From the NCBI GenBank assembly GCA_002914805.1, contig JXTB01000046.1, positions 645,073 to 709,072 on the forward strand: a DNA stretch of 64,000 bases, read 5' to 3'. This stretch comes from Parasponia andersonii (taxonomy: Eukaryota; Streptophyta; Magnoliopsida; Rosales; Cannabaceae). The notes under the pieces are model-generated. The model had not been told where the DNA came from. It made no database searches and saw only the letters and a program-made list of their open reading frames with translations. This document shows positions 35,677-46,542 of this stretch, piece after piece. Position 1 is the first letter of the stretch. Every line of letters begins with the position of its first letter. The position numbers and the translations under genes were made by a program.

Positions 35677-35930
35677 ATGGGTTTATGTGTTTTTCAGCTA
35701 AAACCCAACTGGTTTTGGAGCCCTCAACTGCCATCCCCAAAGCTTCATTCCACACAAATTTATGCAGCTGATGCAACCAACCAGATAAGCTGTAAGCTGT
35801 TAAATTATANGAAAAAAGGTACCTTCTTTCCGTTAAACGACAGCGTTTTCCACATGAGTCGTGCATATATAACTACCATACAAAGTTGAATATTTCTCAC
35901 AAGTTGAATATACCATTTTGGGAGAGAGAA
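35677..35930. promoter_or_regulatory. Divergent promoter between hydrolase and quinone oxidoreductase genes
   Basis: Start codons of the two genes are 254 bases apart on opposite strands, so both promoters and leaders lie in this space. It contains one ambiguous base near 35810. No canonical TATA box stands out on either side except a weak GCATATATAAC near 35862-35872 facing the plus-strand gene. Confidence 0.55.
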
Positions 35931-38509
35931 ATGGAAGCTCTGTTGTGCAAGAAATTGGGTGATCCAACGGTACCAGTAACTGAGAATTCCCCAGTAGTGG
36001 TGACACGCACGCATCCACTCCCTGGATTGCATTCTCCAGCAGCGGTGAGGGTGAGGATCAAAGCCACGAGCTTGAACTACGCCAATTATCTCCAGATATT
36101 GGGCAAGTACCAGGAGAAGCCCCCGCTACCCTTTATCCCTGGCTCAGACTACTCCGGCGTCGTCGACGCCGTCGGACATGGCGTTTCCAAGTTCAAAGTT
36201 GGTGACCCTGTTTGTGGCTTCGCCAGTCTCGGCACCTTCGCCCAGTTTATCATTGTTGATCAGGCCGATCTGTGAGTTTCACTCTACTATCAAATCCCAG
36301 CCTCACTTTTCATGTGTGTGTATATATACGTGTGTGTATAATTGTGTATTTTTTATGTGTATATATCAATGTTTTCTATGGGAAAGGATTGGCGTACCAG
36401 ATGGGTGTGATCTAGTTCAGGCTGGAGCTCTGCCTGTTGCGTTTGGGACCTCCCATGTTGCTCTTGTTCACAGGGCAAATTTGACCTCAGGCCAGGTATT
36501 TTCATGGTTTAGCTTTTCTTTATATTGTGGATATTGGTGCACGTATGAGAGTGATAATGTGGTGGTGTAATGGGAATTGTAGGTATTACTGGTTCTTGGT
36601 GCTGCTGGTGGTGTTGGTCTGGCTGCTGTACAGATTGGAAAGGTTTGTGGCGCCATTGTTATTGCTGTAGCTAGGTAAGTGCTACCCATGTTCAAATATT
36701 TGTTTATTTGGGATTGGAAACTGGGTCTGCCTTCAATTTTAGACTTGGGTTTTCTGTGCATTTTTCAGGGGAGCTGAAAAGGTGAAGTATCTGAAGGAAT
36801 TGGGTGTTCATCATATAGTGGATTTGGCTAATGAAAATGTTATTCCAAGCATCAAGGAATTCCTCAAGGCTAGAAAGCTTAAAGGGGTTGACGTTTTGTA
36901 TGATCCCGTTGGAGGCAAGCTTACGAAAGAAAGTTTGAAGCTCTTGAACTGGGGAGCACAGATATTGATCATAGGCTTTGCCAGTGGAGAAGTCCCTCTC
37001 ATCCCTGCGAATATCACACTTGTTAAGGTTTGTTTTGAATCCTGAATTTTGCCTCTTTTAGGCCTAACATTCGTGCCCACTAAACTTTCTTTTAGTATCT
37101 ATTTGTAGAAGATGATTCTGCATAAGTTTCTTAATCATGGAGTAAAAAAGAAGGTGCAAAAAGAAATCAAGTAATAGTAGGGTATTGAAGGCTTTATGAC
37201 GTAGTCAAGTTCGATAATTTGATTTGTCATGTTAGTAGAAACATTCTACATGTAGTTAGTTGCCGTATAATAAACTAGTAACCTCATAACTGCTGCTGCT
37301 CAAATTGTTGCATCTTTGGTTGTTAGAGTCTAATGCCTTTTATTTTATCACTTTGCACCAGAACTGGACGGTGCATGGACTTTACTGGGGTAGCTACAAA
37401 TTACATCGACCAGGTGTTCTTGAAGATTCCATTGGGGAGCTACTATCCTGGGTAGTGAAAGGCTTGATCAAAATCCACATTTCTCACACTTACAGCCTAT
37501 CAGAGGTATTCCAAATACAGTGTCTTATCTTGTGCTCTGTTTCGTTCGTCCTCATATATGTGACACTTCAATTTTGTTATAAGATATTCACAGTCATTGT
37601 TGTGCCCCTTTGTTATCGTTTGGACTTCAGGAATGATTAGTTAAGCTACTGATGTTTATGGTGAGCTTAACCTTAGAATTAGGTGCAAAAGATTACCAAC
37701 CCTAACCCAATTTTGAGCTGTAATAGTGTTAATAGTGATCCTTATCTCCATGGAATATAAAGATATGCAAAGATGATCAACGTTTGCTCTTCTAATCAGT
37801 GTAATCACAATTCCAGTGCGAGGGTGACGGGAGCAACTTCCCTCTGTTTGATTCTGTCCCCCATACACCTTATTGCATAACACATCTTTTAACGCTCAAC
37901 AGGAGAAACTTTGTCTTACAATGACTAGAATTGCATAAAGCCCTTCTCTTAGCGAAAAACAGTTTCCCTTTTCTTCTTTATCTGCCTTTCTTAATGGTTG
38001 GGCAAGTAGTCTCCCGTTTGAAGGTATAACTCACAGGTTTGCGGTTGCAATGATAATTATGCTTTTCAACGATAAAAGAAGTTGCAAGTACTTTCACCTA
38101 CGCCAACACCTTAGAAGAGAAAAACCAACAGGAATATGTCTGGCTTTCAAATTAGCCTTGGGATAACATTATAATTTGAAGTTTTTATGAAAAGATGAAG
38201 CTACATTGGGGAATACTTTTGCTCTGCAGCATTGCTGGCTTTTTAGCCTGTTTCAGCTCAACATAGATTTTTCCTTGGTATATTTTGTTGCACGTAGCCT
38301 GTGATGAAATTTAGACCATGTCATTCAAAAAGAATGCGCACTTCTTAATTGTTGCTTTTATTTTAATTTTAGTATAAGGTCTATCTAATCTACTCAATTG
38401 CTTGTTTTTGCAGGCTAACCTTGCCTTTGCTGCCATCAAAGACAGGAAAGCAATTGGAAAGGTGATGATCGTTCTGGATGATTTTAGAACTGTAAGATCT
38501 AAGCTTTGA
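35931..38509 (+). CDS. Zeta-crystallin-like quinone oxidoreductase (MDR superfamily), 346 aa, six exons
   Basis: Exons 35931-36271, 36387-36495, 36583-36674, 36769-37027, 37362-37505 and 38414-38509 join in phase (1041 nt). The start is MEALLCKKLG; an in-frame upstream stretch has no ATG. The N-terminal GroES-like half has VRVRIKATSLNYANYLQILG and PFIPGSDYSGVVDAVG. The NADPH-binding Rossmann half has VLLVLGAAGGVGLAAVQIGK (A-A-x-G-G-V-G at about 157-162), VDVLYDPVGG and QILIIGFASGEVP. The C-terminus carries GKVMIVLD. The zinc-binding Cys/His residues of true alcohol dehydrogenases are absent, as in quinone reductases, which reduce quinones or reactive carbonyls with NADPH. Intron 5 is long (908 bp) and holds nothing recognised. 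It shares a promoter region with the hydrolase gene. Confidence 0.9.
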
Positions 38510-39113
38510 GCTGATCGGAGTTAAGCTGGGAAGGGGTGGAGCATCTAAATTTTGGCTCTTCTGTGCCATAAAGACAGACCTGAAGTATTCCTGTGTTTCT
38601 TTAGTTTATAAGAGTAAAACTTGAGAATTGTTGGCCAGATATTTACGTCTATAAGCCCCACTCCCACACTCTCTTGACAAATAAAGGGTTAAATTGCCAT
38701 GGCTATACTTCAAAATCCTTCCATGTACATACTATTCCAGATTAGGCATTCGACATTATCGCTTTGGTGAATAATATGAGTTCGAAAGTATTAATTTACA
38801 ATAGAATGACAGTTTGATTGTTTGGTACCTGGGTCATGTGTAAAAGAGCACCAAATGACCAAGAGGACAGTACTCAATTCTTTATACAAAATGAGAACAA
38901 CAGGGCCACAAAGTAATTTGCTTGTAGAAGGACGAAAGCCAAAGGGGAAGACAGAAGTGCATTCCTACATTTTATATGTAATAGTATTACCAACATATTA
39001 AATGTAATAGTATTACCAATAGAGTAAAATCTTTCTAGGATATTTACAGATTCGGGTTTCATATATACACAGGATGACAAGAATATATGGGGCAAGCAGT
39101 TCCAAGAACAAGT
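38510..39113. terminator. Convergent 3' intergenic space between oxidoreductase and ATG18-like gene
   Basis: The two genes point at each other with 604 bases between stop codons. Short direct repeats AATGTAATAGTATTACCAA-like occur at about 38978-39018. No gene recognised. Confidence 0.5.
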
Positions 39114-41286
39114 CTATCTAGGTCTACTGTCAGTTCTCAGAAAGCATATGTGTTCTTGCTGCAGCATTTCCCCTCCTTGTAAAGGATCAAAACTGCACCT
39201 GTAGAAACTGAGAACAACGGAAAATCGATGTGTGAGAGAGAGGAAAAACCTCAAAAGTTGAGTCATATCATATCAGAATATTGCTTAGGCGCAGGGTTGA
39301 AAACTTTGATGTTTCCCATATTCTTAATTTATCTTTAGCCTTTCTATATCTACAGAATTAAAAGAGGATCAGTTAAAAGATTCTTGTGACATTGATCTCG
39401 ACTATAAATTCCAAGAAGCCATCAAGGAACAATTTCTTAATTGAACTGGAATAAACCTCGAAAGTTAAGCTGGAAAGAACTGTAAGTGCACATAGTTATA
39501 GAAAAGTTACAACAACATTTTAAACAAGTTGGAACATCCACAATAAAAAGGAGTAAACAAAAAAAAAAAGGACAGAACAATTCCATACTTTCCATCCATT
39601 CCAACAATGACGACGGTATTCTGAGATCCAAATGCCGCAATGAATTGAGTATCTTCTGGCAAGTGGAACCGAGCAAAAGACCATTCAGAGCTGAAATATT
39701 TTGGTAAAACCCCTGGAAAAATGTTGGAAAGATTAGATAGCAACAGAAATAAAATAAAAGTAGCATTGTATGTATGAATAATACGAAAACGCCACAGAAA
39801 AAAAAAAAAAAAAAAAAAAGAAGCTATGTAATACTTTTCTTTCTGATGTATCAAATGAAGATTTGTAAATCATTCCAGTGTCTGAAACTATTTGGTGACA
39901 TTTCAATTTTACCTCTCATAAAAGACAGCGAGGAACCAGGATTGGCACCAGCGTTCGGAGAAATGAGAGCATCAAGGGAAGTTGAAGAATTCGGGTGAAC
40001 CAGAGGTTGCGCTTGTGGGGCACTTGAATTAGCATATGAATCCTCCCCAGCAACTCGAACCCTTAGGCGGAATATGTGTACTGTACCTTTGTCACTCGAT
40101 GTTGCCAACCATTGGGCATTTGGGGAGAGAGCAATACCATAAATTTCTGCTCTGTCCACTCCCCTACGTACCTACATGGAGGCAAGAGATTAATACGAGA
40201 CTTCCTTGAAAGCTACCATTCCTCCTAAAGAATCTAATTGAACAGAAGTTATCATCACTGTAAGGCTCTCAAACTTCGATACGCTCACGTGAGTCCAAGA
40301 CACTAGAGGTTCCCGGAAAGAAAAATGCTTCAAAATATTTCAATTCATGATTAATAAAAAACAAATGGGGAGGAAGTGCAATGGAAGAACAGATTGCTGA
40401 GTAATTGGGCTGACTCAGTGGTCTATCATACGTGGAGACCTCACAGTCATAAAAACTGTCTGGAAAGGGCTATCTACTATCTAAACACATATCATATATA
40501 TTCATGATAATGAAAATCCAAAGTGAAACATGCTACCTCTTGTAAACGCGTCCCATCCACTGTGTTGAAGATTCTTATCAAAGTCCCCTTTGTACTAGCA
40601 GTTGCAAGAAGCAAGCCGTCCATTGTTAATGTAAAGCATGCAACATGAGAATCATGAGCATTAATTAACTTTGTCAAATTTAACCCAAAGTGTTCAATCC
40701 GAACCTGTCCTCGCTGAAGACCTGGGCAAACCAGCACAGATGTATTTGGATTGTGTGAGAGGCAGCACAACCCCCTCGGATTTGCCAGAGTCTCAATCTG
40801 GTGAAGCAACTTCAAATCCATAAAGTTGTAAACATATATCTTATGCTCAAGAACAACAACAATGCGATCCTCTCTTAATTTCACTGCACGAACCTCAGAC
40901 CTAAATGCAAATTCACCAATGCAGCGGCTTTGATGATCATCCCAAATTATAACTTTGTTTGGCGGATACTGGGAATTAGCTCCTCCACCAACAAGTGCAA
41001 GAATGTTGCACCGAAATAGCATCTCAACAACTTTAAATCCACCGCTTTTTAGATCACGTCTGAAAGTTTCCTTGAAAGGGTCACAGTTGTATATACGAAA
41101 ACCACGGCTTGTCCCGGCAGCAAAGCAGCCATAATCCTGATTCCAGGAAACTGAAAGTAACTCTGTTTCATCATTGTCGTTCATTTCACCTCCAAGTTGG
41201 TTAAGAGAACCAATAGCCCCCCTTTCCGGGGATTCATATGTGCCAACCCTATTTGGTGGAAGTATTCCTCTAGATGATGAACTCAT
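39114..41286 (-). CDS. ATG18: ATG18-type autophagy PROPPIN (WD40 propeller), closest to ATG18c/d, 408 aa
   Basis: Coding exons on the minus strand: 41286-40537, 40171-39913, 39712-39589 and 39207-39114, in phase (1227 nt). The start [13 protein letters not shown] resembles ATG18c. It is a seven-bladed propeller: [20 protein letters not shown], then [72 protein letters not shown]. The phosphoinositide-binding motif appears as VRRG (about 251-254), equivalent to FRRG/LRRG, and is followed by [16 protein letters not shown]. Plant ATG18 proteins bind PI3P and are needed for autophagosome formation. The last exon was set by its acceptor TTCTCAG, which restores FYRCSFDP; a later acceptor would lose these residues. 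A spliced 5' UTR exon lies upstream. Confidence 0.92.
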
Positions 41287-41315
41287 GTGGGAAGATGCCA
41301 CAGTCTTCAGCAGTT

Positions 41316-42649
41316 GCTGCAATTCAAAAACATGTGAAACCACCGGTCAGTGGCATGCAAAGACATCAAGTCACAAGTTAAATTCAGCCACAACAAATAA
41401 GAAATTCAACTGCTAACTCTTAGAATAGAAGAGAAAGTGCAAAAATGGGTAAATCAAGTTATTGATAGTGGAAATAAAAGGGCTCAAAAAGAAGAAGTAA
41501 AAAAAAGAAAAAAAAAGCACCTCAAGTGTTTCCAAGGTGAAGGAAGAACCCTATGTTTTGAACAACAACCCATACATTCTAGAATCGGAAAGCAAAAACA
41601 ATCGGAGGTAAATAATGAAGTTTCTCTGACAGTTCTCTACTCAAGTACAAGTAGAAAAATAGCCATACCACATGACACTTCCAAAAAAAAAAAGAAAAAA
41701 AAAAGGAATCAAAGGTAAATTTACTGAATTCGGACAAGAATAACTAGAAAAGAACCTACGACACACATAATGCTGCACCAATGTCAATATCCACATTCTA
41801 CCAAACTAGTTAGAACCTATCAACATTGCAAAAGCATTAAGCTAATGAGCCAATGTCAGCCTCTATGGAAGTCCAACCAACATTGGAAGGACCAGAATGC
41901 TTTACCCTCCTGCAAAAAGTTACCTCCACTATAACCCCAGACAGAAGAAGTCAATGCCCTAAACTTCATACTAGCTTATCCCCTTATAACTCTGAACAGC
42001 ATCCCTACCCCAACACAAGAAGACAAATTAAATAATACCCATAATTCCTCTCCCAAAATCTAAACCAAATCTCCAACATCCAATGACAATACTCCAAACT
42101 TTCTTAATTACTTGCATTAATACAAAATTTAAGCCTCTGAGCTCAAAGTGAACTTTTTTTTTTTTCTTTCTTTTGGGTCGATTACAAAGTCAAAGAAAAG
42201 TCAACCAATTTGCATCATAATTCAAGAAGGAGAATGAACACATCAAAACAAAGAAAACTATACTTTGTAGATTAATTAACATTACTGTTAAAAATATTAT
42301 ATACATCAAGAAACAAAGAATGAAAGCTAATCACCCCCTTACAAGCAGCTAAAACCAAATCAAACCCTTCAAATAGTGCTATCAAATACAGATTATTAAA
42401 AGAGAAAATTTAAAGGATTATGAATCAAATTTTCCAGGAAAGAATCAAATGGGTCGGAGAGGAATACGTAAAAATAGAGAAAAAGAATGGAAAATTTCAT
42501 ATAAAGAGAACGAAAAAGAAAATTCAAAATTGGGTTCGAAGCTCACCAATGAACGAATAGAGAAATTTCGAAGGCCTAACCTTCGTCCCGATCGCAGACA
42601 CTGACACCCAATATCTGGCTCTTTGCCCCCACACCACGACAATAACCTC

Positions 42650-42650
<1 letters not shown>
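41316..42650 (-). promoter_or_regulatory. 5' UTR intron and leader exon of the ATG18-like gene
   Basis: A strong acceptor (TTGAATTGCAG on the minus strand) ends at 41317, and coding exon 1 starts at 41316 with a 30-base untranslated leader before the ATG. A matching donor TTCATTG/GTGAGC lies at about 42546. The inferred leader exon runs from about 42650 to 42547, giving a 5' UTR intron of about 1.2 kb. The assignment rests on splice consensus only. Confidence 0.5.
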
Positions 42651-42680
<30 letters not shown>

Positions 42681-42681
42681 A
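42638..42681 (-). promoter_or_regulatory. CT/GA tract at the ATG18-like promoter
   Basis: A 40-base CTCTCT tract (GAGAGA on the gene's sense strand) lies at the expected transcription start or just upstream of the leader exon. GA tracts are typical of plant core promoters and may bind GAGA-binding (BBR/BPC) factors. This role is inference. Confidence 0.45.
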
Positions 42682-42699
42682 CTGGTACTTAATATAATT

Positions 42700-45280
42700 A
42701 TTTTTGTTATAAAAAATATCATTTCTTTTCTTCCCCTTTACTCGTCTTTATTTATCCCTTACGCTAACTATGTCGTTTAAAGAAGTCTTCCGTCGTTTAC
42801 ACCACTTTGATTCATCGACTGATATTGATTTATTTATTTATTCGTTGCACGATTCTCTTTTGTTTTTTCCAAAAGAAGAAAGGGTGCGTATTTCTATGTT
42901 CTGATCTTAACATAATAAATCTAATTCGAACCCATAAAATTTGAAAAATTGAAAGAGATCCGAACAAAACAAAAGATGTGAGGTTGCAACTAGTCTCACC
43001 CAAAAACTATATATATATATATATATATAGATAATTTTGTCACTTAAAAGAAATAAATTTCATACACATAATTCAAATACTATTATAGTTTCTTAGAATG
43101 GGTGTATTTTATCTAAAACACAATTGAAAGATGTATTTTCTAAAACTCACTATTAAAGGATTATATTTTACTTCATTTCTATTTTTTTTAATTATGTACT
43201 TTAATGTAGTTTATAAAATCCTAAACCGAAATTGTGTTTTATCAACAATTTGGATAAATTTTTATGTAATTCAAACCTCATCATTGCATATTTGAATAAT
43301 TTTATTCAAGTAATTTTTATCTATATATTTTATATTTAGATGTAAGATATTTGTTAGTCCAATTTAAAAACATAAAATAAATTTATAAGTAACAACAGAC
43401 AAAAACCACATAAACCAACCTAAATCGTATTAACATAGATACAGTTTGTTTAATTTGTGATTTCTTTTGATCATTTATCCGGATCGTTTATGGCCGGCCT
43501 ACCCTTAGCTCAACAGAGCCACGAACTAGGTTGGGTTGCACATACTTGATCACGACACTGGCCTAATTCGGCTCAAATTTTTGTATCAACCCACTCATAT
43601 TTGTATCTCTAGATCACAATGAACCGTTTAACCCACGCATTTGTTACGGGTTACATACGAATTATAATAAATTGATAATAAAATAATTATTTTATTATTT
43701 ATAATAGTTAATAACTTTTTACATTATAATGATAGTTAGCTAAAATCTGATCGAATATTATTTAGGATATTACAAAATATATTAATATTGAAATAGATTA
43801 ATGATTGATTTTATAGCTTTTGTTTTTCTTTCTTTTGTCCTTCCTCTTCGCTGCAATTAAGGGGAAAAAAGTTAGGATAAGAAAGAAAAAATTAATTCAA
43901 GTTTTTTTTAAAAAAAAAAAAGACAATAAGGAATTTTTGTTGTTAAAAGATGAGGTATTTATTTTTGAATATAAATAAATGGATTACCTAATTAATTTTC
44001 ATTTGCTTGATTCTTTTGTCGACATTGTTTTGGATCTGATATAGAAAAAAAAAACTTATTATTTACATAATGAATAAAATGTTTTATATTTTTTAAAAGG
44101 TAGCATCAATTAATAGTAGTTTTTTTTTACCTTTATGTAATTTTCTTTGGATTAGGTATTTTTGGATCTAGTAGTATAATTGGTATTGCTTCTGTTTCTC
44201 GGATGGTTGACGATGGTGGAAGTGATAATATGGTCGATTAATCATCATCAAATATTTTTGATACAATTGTATCAATGAGGGCTCCTCTAATCCTGAAATA
44301 AACTTGAAATATTTTTGTTTGTCCACATAATTGCTTGATTATTGGTGATAATATTGTTGGATCAGTATAATTTTCTTGTATTGTTAGGAATCGAGCATTG
44401 TTTTTTTATTAGAGCTTGAGCCACTTTTCCAAATATTGTGATAATGGTGTATCCTGTTTCATCTTAGATTCTGGTATTTAATTTGTACTAATAGAAATAA
44501 TAATGTAGGGAATGAGTTTAGTGTAAAGAATAAGAAAAGATATTTTGATTAATAATTGATCTTATAAATTATTTTTTTAATGAGTGAATTAGTCAAGGAA
44601 ATGCTAATGTAAATTATTTAATTATATGTTGTACCATAGAGTTGGAGTTGATGTGAGATGACCATGTATATCGCACCACCATCTATTTTATGCTTCACGG
44701 ACTTGTCTATAGTATTGTGGGCATGAATAATAATACCAACCTTGATATACTTCAAATTTAAATATTTTTACTTTTACTATGAATATGATCTCCTGAAGGT
44801 AAAAAAAATTGATATTAGTTTAAATTATTATATAAAATAGTATTTTTATTAATATTATTATATTTTACTAACTTATTGGTTTAGATGATCTAATTGGTTT
44901 AATTCTGTAATTATTTTTCTGTTTTGTAATTTTTGTTACTCCGGTGGTTGTGTTTCTCTTAGAATGGGAGCTAGAAGGAATTCAACATGTCGAGTTGTAT
45001 GTTGAAATCTGAATAATAGATTGATAAAAAAAAATATAAAGGTTAATACTGAATTCAACTAAATAGAATGAGATTTTATTTTTATTTTATAGATAAAAGA
45101 AGTATAAGGGATAGTTATTACCTTTTTTAATGTATTAGTTTTTGGTATATCTATGTTTATATAATATATCGTTGCGCTGTACTCGCAATATATATATTTT
45201 CTATTTAGTACAAAAGCTTATTTTAGTTAGTATGTAATTGAAAGTGAAAAATAAATAGTTTTATATATAGAGATAAAATA
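42700..45280. other. AT-rich intergenic DNA, partly transposon-derived
   Basis: There is a TA microsatellite at about 43010-43029. A stretch at 43490-43680 with GGCCGGCCTACCC, GGTTGGGTTG and AACCCACGC words looks like a decayed repeat of the same type as the CCCGGCC elements. At 44160-44460 faint minus-strand frames (for example CGQTKIFQVYFRIRGALIDT) may be the tail of the RPA-like gene of the Helitron; I cannot confirm this. A small stem-loop, TTGCG-CTGTACT-CGCAA, is at about 45175. No host gene. Confidence 0.45.
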
Positions 45281-45536
45281 TAGTTAGTTATTACCTAAAT
45301 ATTATTTTACTGTCGTCGATGTAAAGATGGTTATGATTGGTTCTTCTATAGTTTGTAGAATATCTGCAGTAAAGTTTTTTGTTGTTTCTTCTCATAAAGT
45401 GATTTGTGGTTTTTCGCTCCTATAATGAAAATAAAATAATATTAAAACATTATTAGAATTAAAAAATAAGAATTTTTAAATGTATGATTTTCAGTAATAA
45501 ATAAATTAATTACCTAATATTTTGTATTTTTAGCGT

Positions 45537-46209
45537 TCATCTTGGTGTCATTTTTTCCTTGTTATTAAAAAAGAAAACACAGAAATAGATTAAAAAAAAT
45601 AAAGAGAATAGGATTTGAGAGTTTGTGTAATTATTAGTCAGTATTAATAAGAAAATAATAACACTTGATAAGATGTCATGAACATCTAATCTAAAAGATA
45701 GTTGATCAAAATTTATGAAGTAAAATTTGTGCATTGGAATGTTTATTGTTGGGGTTGCTATTGGAGTAAAGGACATTGCTCTGGAAAATTAAAGCATTGC
45801 GGCATGAGGAATGACTTTGTATTTTGGTTTATTTGGTGTGATATTAAAATTACTAATTTGGTATATTTGTCCTTCGGTTATCTGTTGTGATATGTGATCT
45901 CCATCTAGGGCTTTAATTATTCTATGGATTACTTTATACTGCGTTGTAGAAAAAAACTATTTGATCATTATATGATATTATATAATGTTAAATACACCAA
46001 AGGAATATATGCATTAATTATATTAAATTATAATAAAATATGATATGAAGTAATTTGACATTTTTTTTCACCTCGTGATCAATTAAAACGGAATCTAGAC
46101 TTATCAAACATCTAGTTGTATAGTCATTGTTGTGCCATAGTTTGCTAATACGAACTTCAATTGGTTCATATATTTCATTTGGCTTAAGAGACCATATTGG
46201 TGTTGCCAT
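45537..46209 (-). pseudogene. Helitron-borne RPA70-like protein, OB-fold remnants
   Basis: The stretch from 46209 reads MATPIWSLKPNEIYEPIEVR, then SKLWHNNDYTTRCLISLDSV, the first OB fold of plant RPA-like proteins. The stretch at 45776-45537 has MHKFYFINFDQLSFRLDVHD, like the start of the next OB fold. A further piece near 45300-45440 (NFTADILQTIEEPIITIFTS) may be a third domain. The order behind the helicase fits plant Helitrons, where the protein is thought to bind single-stranded DNA. Frames are interrupted. Confidence 0.65.
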
Positions 46210-46532
46210 TTGTTTAACTGCAAAATGAGAAAAAAAAATTAGTAAAATATAAATAAGATTAATAATAATCGAAAATCTTATGTATAAAATGATAGGAAAT
46301 GTATATATAAATCTACATTAATATAAGGTTTTCAAAATGTTTAGTATTAGGTTTATACTTACGTTATATTTTGTAAAATTTCTTTATAAATGATGTTTAA
46401 TATAATTTAGATATTTATTGATGGATTCATTTATTAATATGTATAATCCTTTAGAAGATGTTATTTGTGATAATGCTACATATAATTGACTGTGTAAAAA
46501 TTTTATTCTCTAAACAAATACTTATTTTATTT

Positions 46533-46542
46533 NNNNNNNNNN
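46533..46542. other. Assembly gap of ten Ns
   Basis: Ten Ns fall within the helicase C-terminus, where NKSQGQ-type sequence would be expected. The round number suggests a placeholder, so real missing length is unknown. Confidence 0.95.

Noticed and set aside
45170..45195. Stem-loop TTGCG-CTGTACT-CGCAA as the Helitron 3' hairpin
   Set aside because: No CTRR follows at the expected 10-12 bases on the minus strand. Kept only as a note.
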